Both the position numbers and the translations under genes were made by a program. The notes under the pieces are model-generated. The model worked only from the letters and a program-made list of their open reading frames with translations, made no database searches and was not told where the DNA came from. This document shows, one piece after another, positions 24,388 to 33,542 of a stretch of 64,000 nucleotides of DNA (position 1 is its first letter; the number at the start of each line of letters is the position of its first letter). Source of the DNA: Chloroflexota bacterium. GTDB lineage: Bacteria > Chloroflexota > Dehalococcoidia > FW602-bin16. The stretch spans positions 1 through 64,000 of the forward strand of contig SCTZ01000031.1 of the NCBI GenBank assembly GCA_004297765.1. Direction: 5' to 3'.

Positions 24388-27300
24388 CTAGCTCCTAGCC
24401 CCCAACCCCTTCGCCTCCAGCCGAGCGATTTCTTCCAGCAGGCACTGACGGCCCTGCCTTTCGGCCATGGTGCGGACCTCCGCCATACAGGCCTCCGCCG
24501 CGGTGGGTGGAAGGAGAGGGATGAGCCAGAGTCGGATCTGGGCGGCTAGATGGCGGGTGCCCATGGCATCAGCGCGAGCGAGGGCGCGCGATAGCCAGTG
24601 GACGGCGGTGGCCGTTTGACCCCGCCGCTCGGCGAGGCGACCCAAGTTGGCCATGAGGCCCGCGATGGGGTATGGGATGAAGAATCGTTCAGTCAGATCC
24701 AAGCCTTCGGTGAGATATTTCCCCGCGGCCTCTAAGTCCCCGTCGGCCAGGGCAATCTCCCCTAGGTTCGAAAGGAGATGGGGCTGATAAGCGAGCAGAC
24801 CGTTTTCGCGGGCCAGCCGCAGGCCGGAGAGTGCGTGCTCCAGCGCATCGGGACGGTCCAACACACGCAGATAAGAGGCCAGATTCGTTTGGGCCAAGAC
24901 GACATAGACCAGCGTGGCGGCATGATGTCCGGTCCCCTGGACTGCGGCCGACGCTGCTCGGAAAAAGGCGACAGCTCGCGGCAGATCGCCCCGCCGGGCA
25001 GCGCAGATGCCCAGAGCGTTCTTGATCTGCGTCAGCATCTTCGGGGAGATTGGTCCCGCTTCGCGGTAGAGCGCCTCCGCGGACTCGAAGTGGGTGACAA
25101 CCTCGGTGAGGTCAGCTCCCTCGAACAGCGGCCGCATCCCGTACATGAACTCCGCCAGATCCGCCTCTTCGAACATCAGCGCCGTTCCCAGGAGAAACTC
25201 CGCCAAAGCGGCCTCGCCGCGCGACCGGGCCAGTGTAGACGCCTCGCGATACGCCTCTGCCGCTCGTACGATCTGTCCTGCAAGGAAATATACATCCCCC
25301 ATGGTTCTCACGATGAACGTCCGCTCGTCCTCATCAGCGACGGCGAGGGACTGCTGGTAGAAGGCGATTGCCTCCGTCCACGCGGCAAGACGCCTGGCCT
25401 GATTTCCGGCGCGACGTGCGTAGGGTGCCGCGCGGTCCGGGGCGTTGCCCTCCCCCAGATGCTTTGCGATCAATCCTACGACCGGATCAAGGCGCACTTG
25501 GTGAATGTCCTCTAGCGCTTCGGCGACACGGCGGTGCAGTAGTTGCCGGCGCGCGATGCCGATCTCGCGATAGGCTACCTCCACCGTCAGACTATGGTCG
25601 AAGGCCCACCGCGGCCCATCCAATGGGCAGATCAAGCCAGCGGTTTGCAGCTCGTCGAGTCCGTCCAGCACCGTGGTCTCAGAGACGGCCGCGACCCTGG
25701 ACACGACGTCGAACTCGAACTCACGCCCAACCACGACCGCCGCGTCCAGGATACGGCGGGCCGGTTCGGAGAGGCGCTCCAGGCGCGCCTGGATCAGGCT
25801 GTGGACGGTTCGGGGTACGATCGGAGAGGCCGAGAGAGCGTTCAGATCTACTACCCCGCCCGCCAGCAGAAGTCCGCTCTCGCGCCCGTGGCGGACGAGC
25901 TCTGCCAGGATGTACGGATTACCTTCAGACGTGCGTGTGAGCCATTCCGCCAGGATGTGAGCGTAGGCTGGGCTTAGATGGCGGGCTACGGACGCCACGT
26001 CGCCGGGTTGGAGGCGAGAAAGAGTCATGCGCACCAGGCGTCCCTCACCGGTGAGAGCCCGCAGCAAGGCTGCCAGGGCCGAGCGAGGAGTAAAGGGTCG
26101 GGTGGCTCCGACAAAAGCGATGGGCTCTGTCGCGGCCTGTCGGACGAGATAGCCGAGCATGCCAAGAGTCGAGGCGTCGGCCCAATGCAGGTCATCGAGG
26201 AAGACGATCACCGGCCGCTGACGGCTCACGGCGAACAAGAACTGGTTGAGTGCTTCCCAGAGATGGCGATCATCCGGAGTGGAGATGGCTCGCTGGTGTA
26301 CGAACGAGGTCCCGGCCATCTCGGGCAGCAAGCGTCCTATCTCGGCTGACCACACGGGAGCGAGATTTCTGCGGAGGACGCCATCCAGCGCGGGCCACTG
26401 CGGATGAGAACGCAAACCACGCAGCGCTTCGATAATCGGCTGATATGGGAGGGACTGTTCCAGCTCGTGCGCAGCGCCACGGATGATGAGTGCGCCTGAT
26501 TCGCGGATTAGCTCCTCGGCCAGACGCGTCTTGCCAATGCCCGGCTCGCCTTCGATAAGGGCGAGCTGTCCCGCGTGTCCCGAGACCAGCGTGCGGAGAG
26601 CTTTCAACTCGGCGTCGCGCCCAACGAAGGGTAGTGCCGCGGAGGCGCGGCCGCGTGGAGTCGAGGCAGAGCGCCTTGGTTGCGGTGGACCGTCGGCCGC
26701 AACGTCGTTGCTGCTGGAGCTGGAAAGTGTGTCGGTGATGATGGCTTCGTACATGGCTTGCGTTTCCGCCATCGGCGGCACACCCATCTCCTCGTCGAGG
26801 AGCTTGCGCAGCTTCTCGTAGCGGCGGATCGCACTCGCTCGATCTCCCGCCAGGTAATGGAGTCGCAGGCAGGAGCGCTGCAGGTCTTCCTGCAAAAGGT
26901 CAAAATCAAGCGCCTGGTTCAGGGCGTCCAGCGCATCGCCGAAACGGCCGCGTTTCTCGTATTGGTCGGCTAACGTGGCTAGCCCTCGTCTCGCGAGGCG
27001 GCGATATCTCTCGCGTTCAGCGGCCACCCAATCGTCGAACTCGGGCGGGTCGGGCAGGCTGAAGCCATCGAGAAAGTCGCCACGATAGAGCTTCACAGTT
27101 GCCGCGAGTAACTCCGGATCGGCACTGGGATCCGAGAGGCGGCTATCGAACAGGCGCGCATCGACCTCGGTTTGGGGAGCCAGGGATAGCGAGTCCTTGT
27201 CGATGATCAGCCAGTTGCCGAGTGTCTTGTGCAGTTCGTGAAGGGTGGCGCGGAGGGTATGCTGGGCCGCCGAGCGGTCCAGATCGGGCCATAGGAGTGC

Positions 27301-27438
27301 GAGCAACTCCTCGCGGGTGAGAGGGCTGCTGTGCGCCGCGAGGTAGTAGACCAGCGCGCGCGCCTTGCGGCGCACCACCTGGACGGGCTGTCCATCGAGC
27401 AGCAGCCGAGGCCGACCCAGGATCTGGATCACAAACAT
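24388..27438 (-). CDS. SARP/BTAD-type transcriptional activator with AAA ATPase and TPR domains
   Basis: A 1016-aa regulator. Residues 1-95 form an OmpR/SARP-like winged helix. Residues 95-235 are a bacterial transcriptional activation domain (DFLDGFSLPDPPEFDDWVAAERERYR onward). From about 270 an AAA/STAND-type ATPase carries GEPGIGKT at 297-304 and Walker B VIVFLDDLHWAD. The remainder is TPR-like helices. Such proteins sense a signal through the ATPase/TPR part and activate promoters with direct repeats. The duplicated repeat promoters at 21166-21236 and 23410-23479 are its likely targets. The -10 sits 5 nt before the ATG, so the mRNA may be leaderless. Confidence 0.88.
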   Translation of the reverse strand: MFVIQILGRPRLLLDGQPVQVVRRKARALVYYLAAHSSPLTREELLALLWPDLDRSAAQHTLRATLHELHKTLGNWLIIDKDSLSLAPQTEVDARLFDSRLSDPSADPELLAATVKLYRGDFLDGFSLPDPPEFDDWVAAERERYRRLARRGLATLADQYEKRGRFGDALDALNQALDFDLLQEDLQRSCLRLHYLAGDRASAIRRYEKLRKLLDEEMGVPPMAETQAMYEAIITDTLSSSSSNDVAADGPPQPRRSASTPRGRASAALPFVGRDAELKALRTLVSGHAGQLALIEGEPGIGKTRLAEELIRESGALIIRGAAHELEQSLPYQPIIEALRGLRSHPQWPALDGVLRRNLAPVWSAEIGRLLPEMAGTSFVHQRAISTPDDRHLWEALNQFLFAVSRQRPVIVFLDDLHWADASTLGMLGYLVRQAATEPIAFVGATRPFTPRSALAALLRALTGEGRLVRMTLSRLQPGDVASVARHLSPAYAHILAEWLTRTSEGNPYILAELVRHGRESGLLLAGGVVDLNALSASPIVPRTVHSLIQARLERLSEPARRILDAAVVVGREFEFDVVSRVAAVSETTVLDGLDELQTAGLICPLDGPRWAFDHSLTVEVAYREIGIARRQLLHRRVAEALEDIHQVRLDPVVGLIAKHLGEGNAPDRAAPYARRAGNQARRLAAWTEAIAFYQQSLAVADEDERTFIVRTMGDVYFLAGQIVRAAEAYREASTLARSRGEAALAEFLLGTALMFEEADLAEFMYGMRPLFEGADLTEVVTHFESAEALYREAGPISPKMLTQIKNALGICAARRGDLPRAVAFFRAASAAVQGTGHHAATLVYVVLAQTNLASYLRVLDRPDALEHALSGLRLARENGLLAYQPHLLSNLGEIALADGDLEAAGKYLTEGLDLTERFFIPYPIAGLMANLGRLAERRGQTATAVHWLSRALARADAMGTRHLAAQIRLWLIPLLPPTAAEACMAEVRTMAERQGRQCLLEEIARLEAKGLGARS

Positions 27439-27443
27439 GCGCG

Positions 27444-27473
27444 ATTATAGCCACGTTGAAGCCTAATTGTCCA
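27444..27473 (-). promoter_or_regulatory. Promoter of the activator gene, probably leaderless
   Basis: Minus-strand TGGACA (27473-27468), 18-bp spacer, TATAAT (27449-27444), then CGCGC and the ATG at 27438. A start 6-7 nt after the -10 would fall on the initiation codon. Confidence 0.55.
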
Positions 27474-27537
27474 GTTGTCTCTTGTCATGCTGGCAACCTA
27501 TCGTCGTGAATTGATTGACGGACGAATGGCCGTTATC

Positions 27538-28392
27538 TCACTGAAGCTCTAGCTTGTCAAGCCAGGCGAGTATGGTCTCCGATAGAGACTGCTCTGCTCC
27601 CAGATAGTAATGGTCGCCGCCAGGCAACAGGACGAAGTCACGTCGTTCGGCGTGTTGGGCCATCTGATAGAGAGTCTGGCAGCGGTCCCGGTAAACCTCG
27701 AAGTCTCCCTCGCAAACGGCTACCAGGAGCGGCGTTCGAACCTCTCCCATGTATTTACGCAGGTCGTAGATCAGATCGGGCCCCCAGACCGAGAGGAACG
27801 TCCGGGCTGTGCATAGTAGCGGCACAGGTCCGAAATGACGAAAGACGACAAACTTCTCGCCTTCACCGGCCTCGACGAGCTCTGTGGCTTGCCGAACGGC
27901 CTCATCATAGGGAACATCGATGTAGTACTCTGCTACCTCCGTCATCACCGGCCCTGCACTGCAGAGGATCATTGCCAGAACACCAGGGTCCGGTTGCATG
28001 ATCTGAGAGTAGACGGCTTTCGGACAGCCATAGCTGTGGGCAATCATGACGTAGCGGTGGTAGCCTCTGTCTTTGAGAAAGCGCAGACCGGCCGCGATAT
28101 CCTTCGGAGAATCTTCGAACTGGGCTCGCATAAGGCCAATACACGGCTCACGATCGGCTACCGTGCCGTAGTCGTGGTCGCGGGTGTTCAACGAGAGGCA
28201 GGCGAAGCCGGCTTCAGCCAATACTCCAGGTAGAAACCGCCCCAGACCGGTGTAGAAGTTGCCCCAGCCGCCATGAATGAGAAACACAGCCACTCCAGTC
28301 GGCGCGGCTGGTTCATATAGGGCGCCGTGAAGCAGAACGCCGTCCTCCGTACGCGTGGAGATCATCTGGGCCAAGGGGGACATAGAAATCAT
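27538..28392 (-). CDS. Alpha/beta hydrolase family protein
   Basis: A 284-aa serine hydrolase of unknown substrate. It has an oxyanion strand FLIHGGWGNF, nucleophile elbow IAHSYGCPK (Ser of AHSYG) and a catalytic His in LLPGGDHYY near the C-terminus. I start it at 28392 (ATG ISMSPLAQ) because CGGAGG lies 4 nt before it. The in-frame extension to 28536 has no homology-like sequence. No signal peptide. It has its own promoter (28611-28638) with an operator-like palindrome, and lies upstream of the activator gene. Confidence 0.8.
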   Translation of the reverse strand: MISMSPLAQMISTRTEDGVLLHGALYEPAAPTGVAVFLIHGGWGNFYTGLGRFLPGVLAEAGFACLSLNTRDHDYGTVADREPCIGLMRAQFEDSPKDIAAGLRFLKDRGYHRYVMIAHSYGCPKAVYSQIMQPDPGVLAMILCSAGPVMTEVAEYYIDVPYDEAVRQATELVEAGEGEKFVVFRHFGPVPLLCTARTFLSVWGPDLIYDLRKYMGEVRTPLLVAVCEGDFEVYRDRCQTLYQMAQHAERRDFVLLPGGDHYYLGAEQSLSETILAWLDKLELQ

Positions 28393-28580
28393 CTTGCCTC
28401 CGCGGGTAGTTGGCATGAGATGCGAGGGACGCTCCCACGATATGCCGCGAAAGAATGGCTGAGTGGATTCGCGGGACTGTCGTGTCAGTGGACAAAAGGA
28501 TGTCCTACCGATGGCGCGCACGCCGTCCCAGCGCAAGGGCGCGTAGAATGACGCTTGACCAAGGCGCGAGTGGTGAAAGG

Positions 28581-28597
28581 TTTACGTGAAACGTTAA
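28581..28597. promoter_or_regulatory. Operator-like palindrome TTTACGTGAAACGTTAA
   Basis: 17 bp, matching the palindrome at 1703-1719 and 35760-35776 at 14 of 17 positions, 13 nt downstream of the -10 on the minus strand. Confidence 0.45.
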
Positions 28598-28610
28598 CCA
28601 GCCGGCCCGC

Positions 28611-28638
28611 ATTATAGCACGGACGGACCGGCTGTCAA
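28611..28638 (-). promoter_or_regulatory. Sigma70-type promoter of the hydrolase gene
   Basis: Minus-strand TTGACA (28638-28633), 16-bp spacer, consensus TATAAT (28616-28611). It overlaps the 3' end of cofC. The leader is about 215 nt. Confidence 0.6.
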
Positions 28639-29268
28639 GGCTTTTGATGGGGCAGAGCTAGATGTCGCCCGACCGCTGTTCTGCCAACGCAACAGATCAG
28701 CTGGCGTGTCGACATCACGAGCGGTCCCAGGGGCATAGAACAAACGTGGTGCAATGCCCAGCGCCTGGGCTGCTCTCAAATGACGCGCAAGGCTGCCGGA
28801 CCCGAAGGAGAACCGCAGCAAGCCGGGCGGACGCACGAGCATAGCGTTGGTGCCCGTTCCATCCAGCGACGGGGCCAGGACAACGCTGTTCTGACCCTCG
28901 TCGCCTCGCAGCATGGACTCGATCTCTCGCGTTTGTAGTAACGGAAGATCGGCGTGTAGGACGAGCATGGCATCCGCGTCACGGGCGGCACACCAAATTG
29001 CAGCCTGCTCCAGGGCATGATTCAGTCCGCCATCCTGTTCCGGCACAGACTCGCCCCCGAGAAACCTGGCATGGGAGAGAATCTTCTCATCGCGGCTCAG
29101 CACGGCCCAGCCGGCAAGACCCTCCGCGCTACGCACGGCGGCCAGCACCAACTGGAGCATTCCCAATGCCAACTGGATCCGCTCCCTATGCGAGAGCATT
29201 GGCTCCAGTCTGCTCTTGGCTTCTCTCAGCGGCTTTGCGGGAATGATGGCCCAGGTCCCACCCGACAC
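28612..29268 (-). CDS. cofC: 2-phospho-L-lactate (or PEP) guanylyltransferase CofC/FbiD
   Basis: A 218-aa nucleotidyltransferase that makes the GDP-activated three-carbon acid joined to FO in coenzyme F420 synthesis. Motifs: IIPAKPLREAKSRLEPML at the N-terminus, LVLHADLPLLQTREIESML, LAPSLDGTGTNAMLVRPP, and DVDTPADLL near the end. GTG start 8 nt after the FrhB-like stop, with GGAAGGA upstream. It is the last gene of the F420 trio. CofD and CofE are not in the window. Confidence 0.9.
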   Translation of the reverse strand: MSGGTWAIIPAKPLREAKSRLEPMLSHRERIQLALGMLQLVLAAVRSAEGLAGWAVLSRDEKILSHARFLGGESVPEQDGGLNHALEQAAIWCAARDADAMLVLHADLPLLQTREIESMLRGDEGQNSVVLAPSLDGTGTNAMLVRPPGLLRFSFGSGSLARHLRAAQALGIAPRLFYAPGTARDVDTPADLLRWQNSGRATSSSAPSKALTAGPSVL

Positions 29269-29276
29269 GCCGGCAA

Positions 29277-30371
29277 TCAGTCCTTCCCCCCAGCCTTCTT
29301 GCGATTTCCGCGGATCGTCCGCTTCAGCAGGAACTGCGCCTCCTCGGGCATCAGTTCCTCTCGACGAGCATGCTTGTCCTGGGCGATCTTCTCCAGAATG
29401 GCGAAGCTGCGCACCTCGCCCAGCTCCAGAATTCCTTGCTCCCGCGCCTGCTCCACGAGCTCGGCGCCCCGCGCTGATCTGACTAGCAGCGTGTTCTCAT
29501 CGGCCTTCGATCCTACCGCCCCGATGGAGATATCGGCGAGTTCCGCCGTGAAGTCCTGGCAGGAGTGGCAGATCGGCCAGCTCAGATCCCGGATCTCGCC
29601 GAGCGGACGTCCCTCGGTCCGCTCCGCGTCCGACACCAGCAGGTTGTTCTTCTTGATGTCGAAGCGTGTGGCGCTGGTCAGCGGAATGCCCAGATCGCTC
29701 TCCACCCACTGCGCTATCCCGCGCACGCCCCGCTCTCCGTACGTGAAGCTCTCGGCGCAGAATAGCCCCAGCACTACCACGATCCGCTCGGCCGGGTAGC
29801 GAGAATCCTGCCGCCGTTGCAGATTGCGCAACGAGGCCACCTGGCAGGGGGTGCCCACAAAGGCCAGTCGCGTGAACTGCTCCAGGGCGGGCTTAAGCTG
29901 GGACAGCGCTGCCGCTGCTGTGTACTTCGAGCCGGCCGCGGCCTGGACCTCGGCGGGGGTGGTGGCGATCATCGGCTGGGGGCGCCACTCTGCGTCGCGC
30001 CCGGTCACCAGGGCCGCATCGATCTGCTTCTGCTCCAGCAGGAACGTGAGCAGAGCGGTGGTCACGCCCGCGTCCTGCACCCCGGCGCTCTTTAGCGGGA
30101 CCTTGGCGGCCCAGGCGGAGCGGTAATAGCCCAGCAGCGCGTTCTCGCGCGCAGCGCCGAACAACTCGGGCTCGAGCTCGGCGTGGTTACTATGCGCCCG
30201 GGTGCAAACCCGGAAGCATAGCATGCAGTCCCGGCAGATGGTCGGGTCGCCCTGTTGACCGGGGTGTGTCGCCTCATACGCATCCCAGGCACAATAGGAC
30301 ATGCAGAGACCGCAGTGCAGGCAAGAATCCCCACCCGCGAGGTTGCGATGGAAAACGTCCAGTTGGGACAC
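29277..30371 (-). CDS. FrhB-family F420-dependent iron-sulfur flavoprotein
   Basis: A 364-aa coenzyme F420 hydrogenase/dehydrogenase beta-subunit-like protein. The N-terminus carries two [4Fe-4S] motifs, CLHCGLCMSYC and CRDCMLCFRVC. The FrhB core follows with VTTALLTFLLE, GSKYTAAA and FVGTPCQVASLRNLQ, and a further cysteine pair in WPICHSCQDF. Members pass electrons between F420H2, FAD and Fe-S partners. GTG at 30371 is chosen because AGGAGG lies 9 nt before it; a longer version would overlap cofGH. A role as F420:ferredoxin oxidoreductase is inference. Confidence 0.85.
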   Translation of the reverse strand: MSQLDVFHRNLAGGDSCLHCGLCMSYCAWDAYEATHPGQQGDPTICRDCMLCFRVCTRAHSNHAELEPELFGAARENALLGYYRSAWAAKVPLKSAGVQDAGVTTALLTFLLEQKQIDAALVTGRDAEWRPQPMIATTPAEVQAAAGSKYTAAAALSQLKPALEQFTRLAFVGTPCQVASLRNLQRRQDSRYPAERIVVVLGLFCAESFTYGERGVRGIAQWVESDLGIPLTSATRFDIKKNNLLVSDAERTEGRPLGEIRDLSWPICHSCQDFTAELADISIGAVGSKADENTLLVRSARGAELVEQAREQGILELGEVRSFAILEKIAQDKHARREELMPEEAQFLLKRTIRGNRKKAGGKD

Positions 30372-30384
30372 CGATACTATCCTC

Positions 30385-32361
30385 CTACGGAACGGATGCT
30401 CTGGGCGCCACACCCACCGGCGTGAGCGCTAGGCGCCGGTTATATAACGTGTCACGCTGCACGGGAACACGACCGATAGAGCTGATGGCCGATTGAATCT
30501 CCGCCGGGCTGAGGTATTCTCCGTGGACCGCCCCCGCGCTGCGAGAGATGCTCTCCTCCATCAGGGTGCCGCCAAAGTCATTGGCTCCGCAGGTCAACGA
30601 GCGCAGCAGACCGGGCACGCCGATCTTCACCCAGCTATTCTGAATGTTGACGAGGTCACGGTCAAGATAGAGCCGGGCGTAGGCCGTTAGCTGGAGAATC
30701 TCCTCCAGCGGGACAGGACCCAGCTTGTGCCGACGAGCCAGGGGCGTGTTGCCCGGCACGAAGGGCAAGAGCACCAACTCGGTGAAGCCTCCGGTCTCCC
30801 GCTGGATGTTCCGCACGATCTCCAGGTGGCGGATGCGGTGCTCCCAGCTCTCGACATGCCCGAACATCATGGTGACCGTGGACGGAATGCCCAGCGTATG
30901 GGCCGTGCGGATCACCTCCACCCATTCGACGGTGCTGAGCTTCGTGGGACAGAGCTGCTGCCTTACCTCGTCCACCAGGATCTCGGCCGCCGTGCCGGGC
31001 ATGGAGTCCAGTCCAGCGTCCTTGAGAGCCGAGAGGATGTAGCGCAGGTCGTGTCCCGAGCGGCGGCTGAGGGAGAGAACCTCCATGGGCGAGAAGGCGT
31101 GCAAATGGAGGTCGGGATACTGACGCTTGAGGGTGCGCAGCAGGTCAAGATAGAACGAGAAACCCAGCTCTTTGTTCAAGCCTCCCTGCATGCAGACCTC
31201 GCTGGCCCCCTGCGCGACCGCCCTGGCCACTTTGCTCAGGATCTCGGGGATGGAGAGACAAAAGGCGTCCGCCGCGTTAGCGCCGCGGCAGAAGGCGCAG
31301 AAGGCGCAGCCGCCGTTGCATATGTTGGTGAAATTGACGTTGCAGTTGACCACGTAGGTAACGTCGTCCCCTACCAACTCCCGCCGCCGCAGATCGGCCG
31401 CGGGGGCCAGATGGGCATCGACCGCGGGATGAACGGGCAGCCGCTCCTGTAGGTGGAAGCCGAGCAAGGTTACCTTTTCCACGATAGTCTCAAGCGAAGG
31501 CCAGGGAGCGTCCGGGTTGATCTCGTCCGGCTCGTCCGAGATCCCGCCCAGGTCACGAGCGCCGGCCTGCAAGAGGTCGGCGAAGTCAGGGTTGAGATTG
31601 GGGGGCACCTGTATGGCCACCCCCGGCAACAGGGCCCGGGCCGCGCGGACGGTCTCCAGCATGGCGCTCAGGTCGGCTGGAGTCTGACCGACCATGGGAG
31701 TGCCGGATTTTGGATGGAAGTTCTGGATGATGACCTCCTGGATATGTCCGTAGCGACGCTGGAGCGCGGCGATTTCCTCCAGGGTTTGGAGGCGATCGTC
31801 GGGCGACTCGCCGATGCCGATGAGCAGCCCGGTGGTGAACGGGATGCGCAGAGCGCCGGCCCGGGCGATATGGGCTAGGCGCTCCTGCACGCGTTTGCCA
31901 TGCCTTCCGGCGTGGGCGGGGAGGCGGTCGTTGGTCGATTCGAGCATCAGCCCCATCGAGACGTTGACCTCTTTGAGGCGGCGGAGTTGGTCCTCGGAGA
32001 GGAGCCCGACGTTGGTATGGGGCAGCAGACCGAGCTGGAGGGCCCGCAGACCGATCCGGTGGAGGTAGTCGACGTACTCGTCCTCGCTGAGCGGGAAGCC
32101 ATCCACCAGCCAAGGGCGCTCGCCGGACATGATCAGGAGCTCGCGCCGCCCGCGCTGGACTCCTGCCTGAAGCAACTGCTCCACTTCCTTCCATCTGATG
32201 ACACCGTCACCGCACCTGCGGAAGCCGCAGTAGGCACAGGCGTTCGCGCAGGTCCGGGTGGGCACGAGTGTCATCGAGCGGGAAAAGGTGACTAAGCGAT
32301 CCAGAATGGTGTCTCTTGTCAATGGAGTTCCCTCCGCTAGTGTGCTGACGCCGAAGCTCAT
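30385..32361 (-). CDS. fbiC: FO synthase, fused CofG-CofH radical SAM enzyme
   Basis: A 658-aa fusion that builds the deazaflavin chromophore FO from tyrosine and the flavin precursor diaminouracil. The CofG half has CxxxCxxC at Cys38/42/45 (CANACAYC). The CofH half has its own radical SAM motif CNGGCAFC around residue 350. It is shorter than the roughly 850-aa actinobacterial FbiC as I recall it. Immediately followed by the FrhB-like gene and cofC. The N-terminal codons extend into a segment whose ends resemble the CTAG repeat ends. Confidence 0.92.
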   Translation of the reverse strand: MSFGVSTLAEGTPLTRDTILDRLVTFSRSMTLVPTRTCANACAYCGFRRCGDGVIRWKEVEQLLQAGVQRGRRELLIMSGERPWLVDGFPLSEDEYVDYLHRIGLRALQLGLLPHTNVGLLSEDQLRRLKEVNVSMGLMLESTNDRLPAHAGRHGKRVQERLAHIARAGALRIPFTTGLLIGIGESPDDRLQTLEEIAALQRRYGHIQEVIIQNFHPKSGTPMVGQTPADLSAMLETVRAARALLPGVAIQVPPNLNPDFADLLQAGARDLGGISDEPDEINPDAPWPSLETIVEKVTLLGFHLQERLPVHPAVDAHLAPAADLRRRELVGDDVTYVVNCNVNFTNICNGGCAFCAFCRGANAADAFCLSIPEILSKVARAVAQGASEVCMQGGLNKELGFSFYLDLLRTLKRQYPDLHLHAFSPMEVLSLSRRSGHDLRYILSALKDAGLDSMPGTAAEILVDEVRQQLCPTKLSTVEWVEVIRTAHTLGIPSTVTMMFGHVESWEHRIRHLEIVRNIQRETGGFTELVLLPFVPGNTPLARRHKLGPVPLEEILQLTAYARLYLDRDLVNIQNSWVKIGVPGLLRSLTCGANDFGGTLMEESISRSAGAVHGEYLSPAEIQSAISSIGRVPVQRDTLYNRRLALTPVGVAPRASVP

Positions 32362-32419
32362 TCTACCACCGCCATTACCTATCGACCAGGCTTTCCGTCT
32401 ATGCTACAAACGCTGCACA

Positions 32420-33427
32420 CTAGAGGGATCTCGAGCTCGGACCGTAATAGACCACCCCGCGCCGACAGATCTTCTCTATCCTCTTCATGCCGTTCATGAG
32501 CTCCAGATGGGCGAGCGTTTCGAAGATGGTTGCCTTCTTCTCCCAGTCAAGCAGGTCGTTCCAGTCGTGCACCGCGGCTCGCCAGGGGATACTACGCGCG
32601 ATCTCGTAGGCCGTGCGCGGTGTATCACCGATGGCCTGTAGCATATGCTCCATCCGCACGTCGTGGTGACACAGGATCTCGTCGACGCGCTTCGGCAGAT
32701 CGTAGAAGATCTGCTCGTGCGCCGGCAACACGATATCAACGTCCAATCGACTCACAGCCTTCAGAGCGGTTACATAATCGGCCAGGGGGTTGCCGATATT
32801 CTGGAGGTGCAGCGTAACTATGGGCGTGATACCTGGCAGAACGTGGTCGCCGGATAACAGGACGCGCTTGTGTGGCTCGTACAGACAGATGTGCCCGGAC
32901 GCATGCCCCGGCGTCCAGATGACCTCGAAGCGAAACCCCCCGACCTCGATGATCTCGCCACCACTCAGGGTGCGGTCCGGATAGACCAGATGCACGTAGT
33001 CCAGCAGGTTCAGGGAAGCGCGCGCGATTCTGTCCAGATCCTGCTCGGGCATGCCATTGATCCTCAGCCAGGCTGCTACCTGTGCTATCAGACCCTCCCA
33101 GTTGTGGTAGCGCGATTCGATGAAGGATGTCTCCATCTGATGGATGACGATCTCAGCGCCGGAAAGCCGCTTGATCCTGCCCGCTAGGCCATAGTGGTCG
33201 GGATGGATGTGTGTGACCAGGATGGTCTTGATGTCGGTGAGCTGAACCCCAAGCTCGGCGAGTTGCTGCTGCAGCGAGGCAAAGGAATCCTTCGCGTCCC
33301 AGCCCGTGTCCACCAGCAGGTACCCATCCTCGCCGCGCACCAGGTAAGCGTTGATGACCCCCAGCGAGCTCCCGGGGATCGGGAGTCTAAGCTGGTGGAT
33401 ACCAGGAATCACCTCCATAGCATACAC
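32420..33427 (-). CDS. MBL-fold metallo-hydrolase
   Basis: A 335-aa metallo-beta-lactamase-fold protein. The zinc motif is THIHPDHYGLAG, with further ligand regions PGHASGHICLYEP and SGDHVLPG. A C-terminal helical extension (about residues 230-335) resembles the winged-helix tail of LACTB2-like proteins. Substrate unknown; candidates are thioesters or lactones. It lies between the biotin carrier gene and cofGH, same strand. Its TAG stop is in a CTAG at 32420-32423. Confidence 0.85.
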   Translation of the reverse strand: MYAMEVIPGIHQLRLPIPGSSLGVINAYLVRGEDGYLLVDTGWDAKDSFASLQQQLAELGVQLTDIKTILVTHIHPDHYGLAGRIKRLSGAEIVIHQMETSFIESRYHNWEGLIAQVAAWLRINGMPEQDLDRIARASLNLLDYVHLVYPDRTLSGGEIIEVGGFRFEVIWTPGHASGHICLYEPHKRVLLSGDHVLPGITPIVTLHLQNIGNPLADYVTALKAVSRLDVDIVLPAHEQIFYDLPKRVDEILCHHDVRMEHMLQAIGDTPRTAYEIARSIPWRAAVHDWNDLLDWEKKATIFETLAHLELMNGMKRIEKICRRGVVYYGPSSRSL

Positions 33428-33431
33428 CTCT

Positions 33432-33542
33432 CTAGTGCAAGGTCAGGGGACTTCTGCGGGAATCTTCTCCCTCGCGCTGCACCGGAACGGGGAATTCTCG
33501 GTCGCCTTAGGCGACCGAACCCCCGGTCTGACGGCACACTAG
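33432..33542. repeat. CTAG-ended interspersed repeat, copy C
   Basis: 111 bp from CTAGTGCAAGGTCAGGGGAC to ...GACGGCACACTAG. The central hairpin is GGTCGCC-TTA-GGCGACC, different from that in copies A and B. The right CTAG supplies the stop of the biotin carrier gene. Confidence 0.7.
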
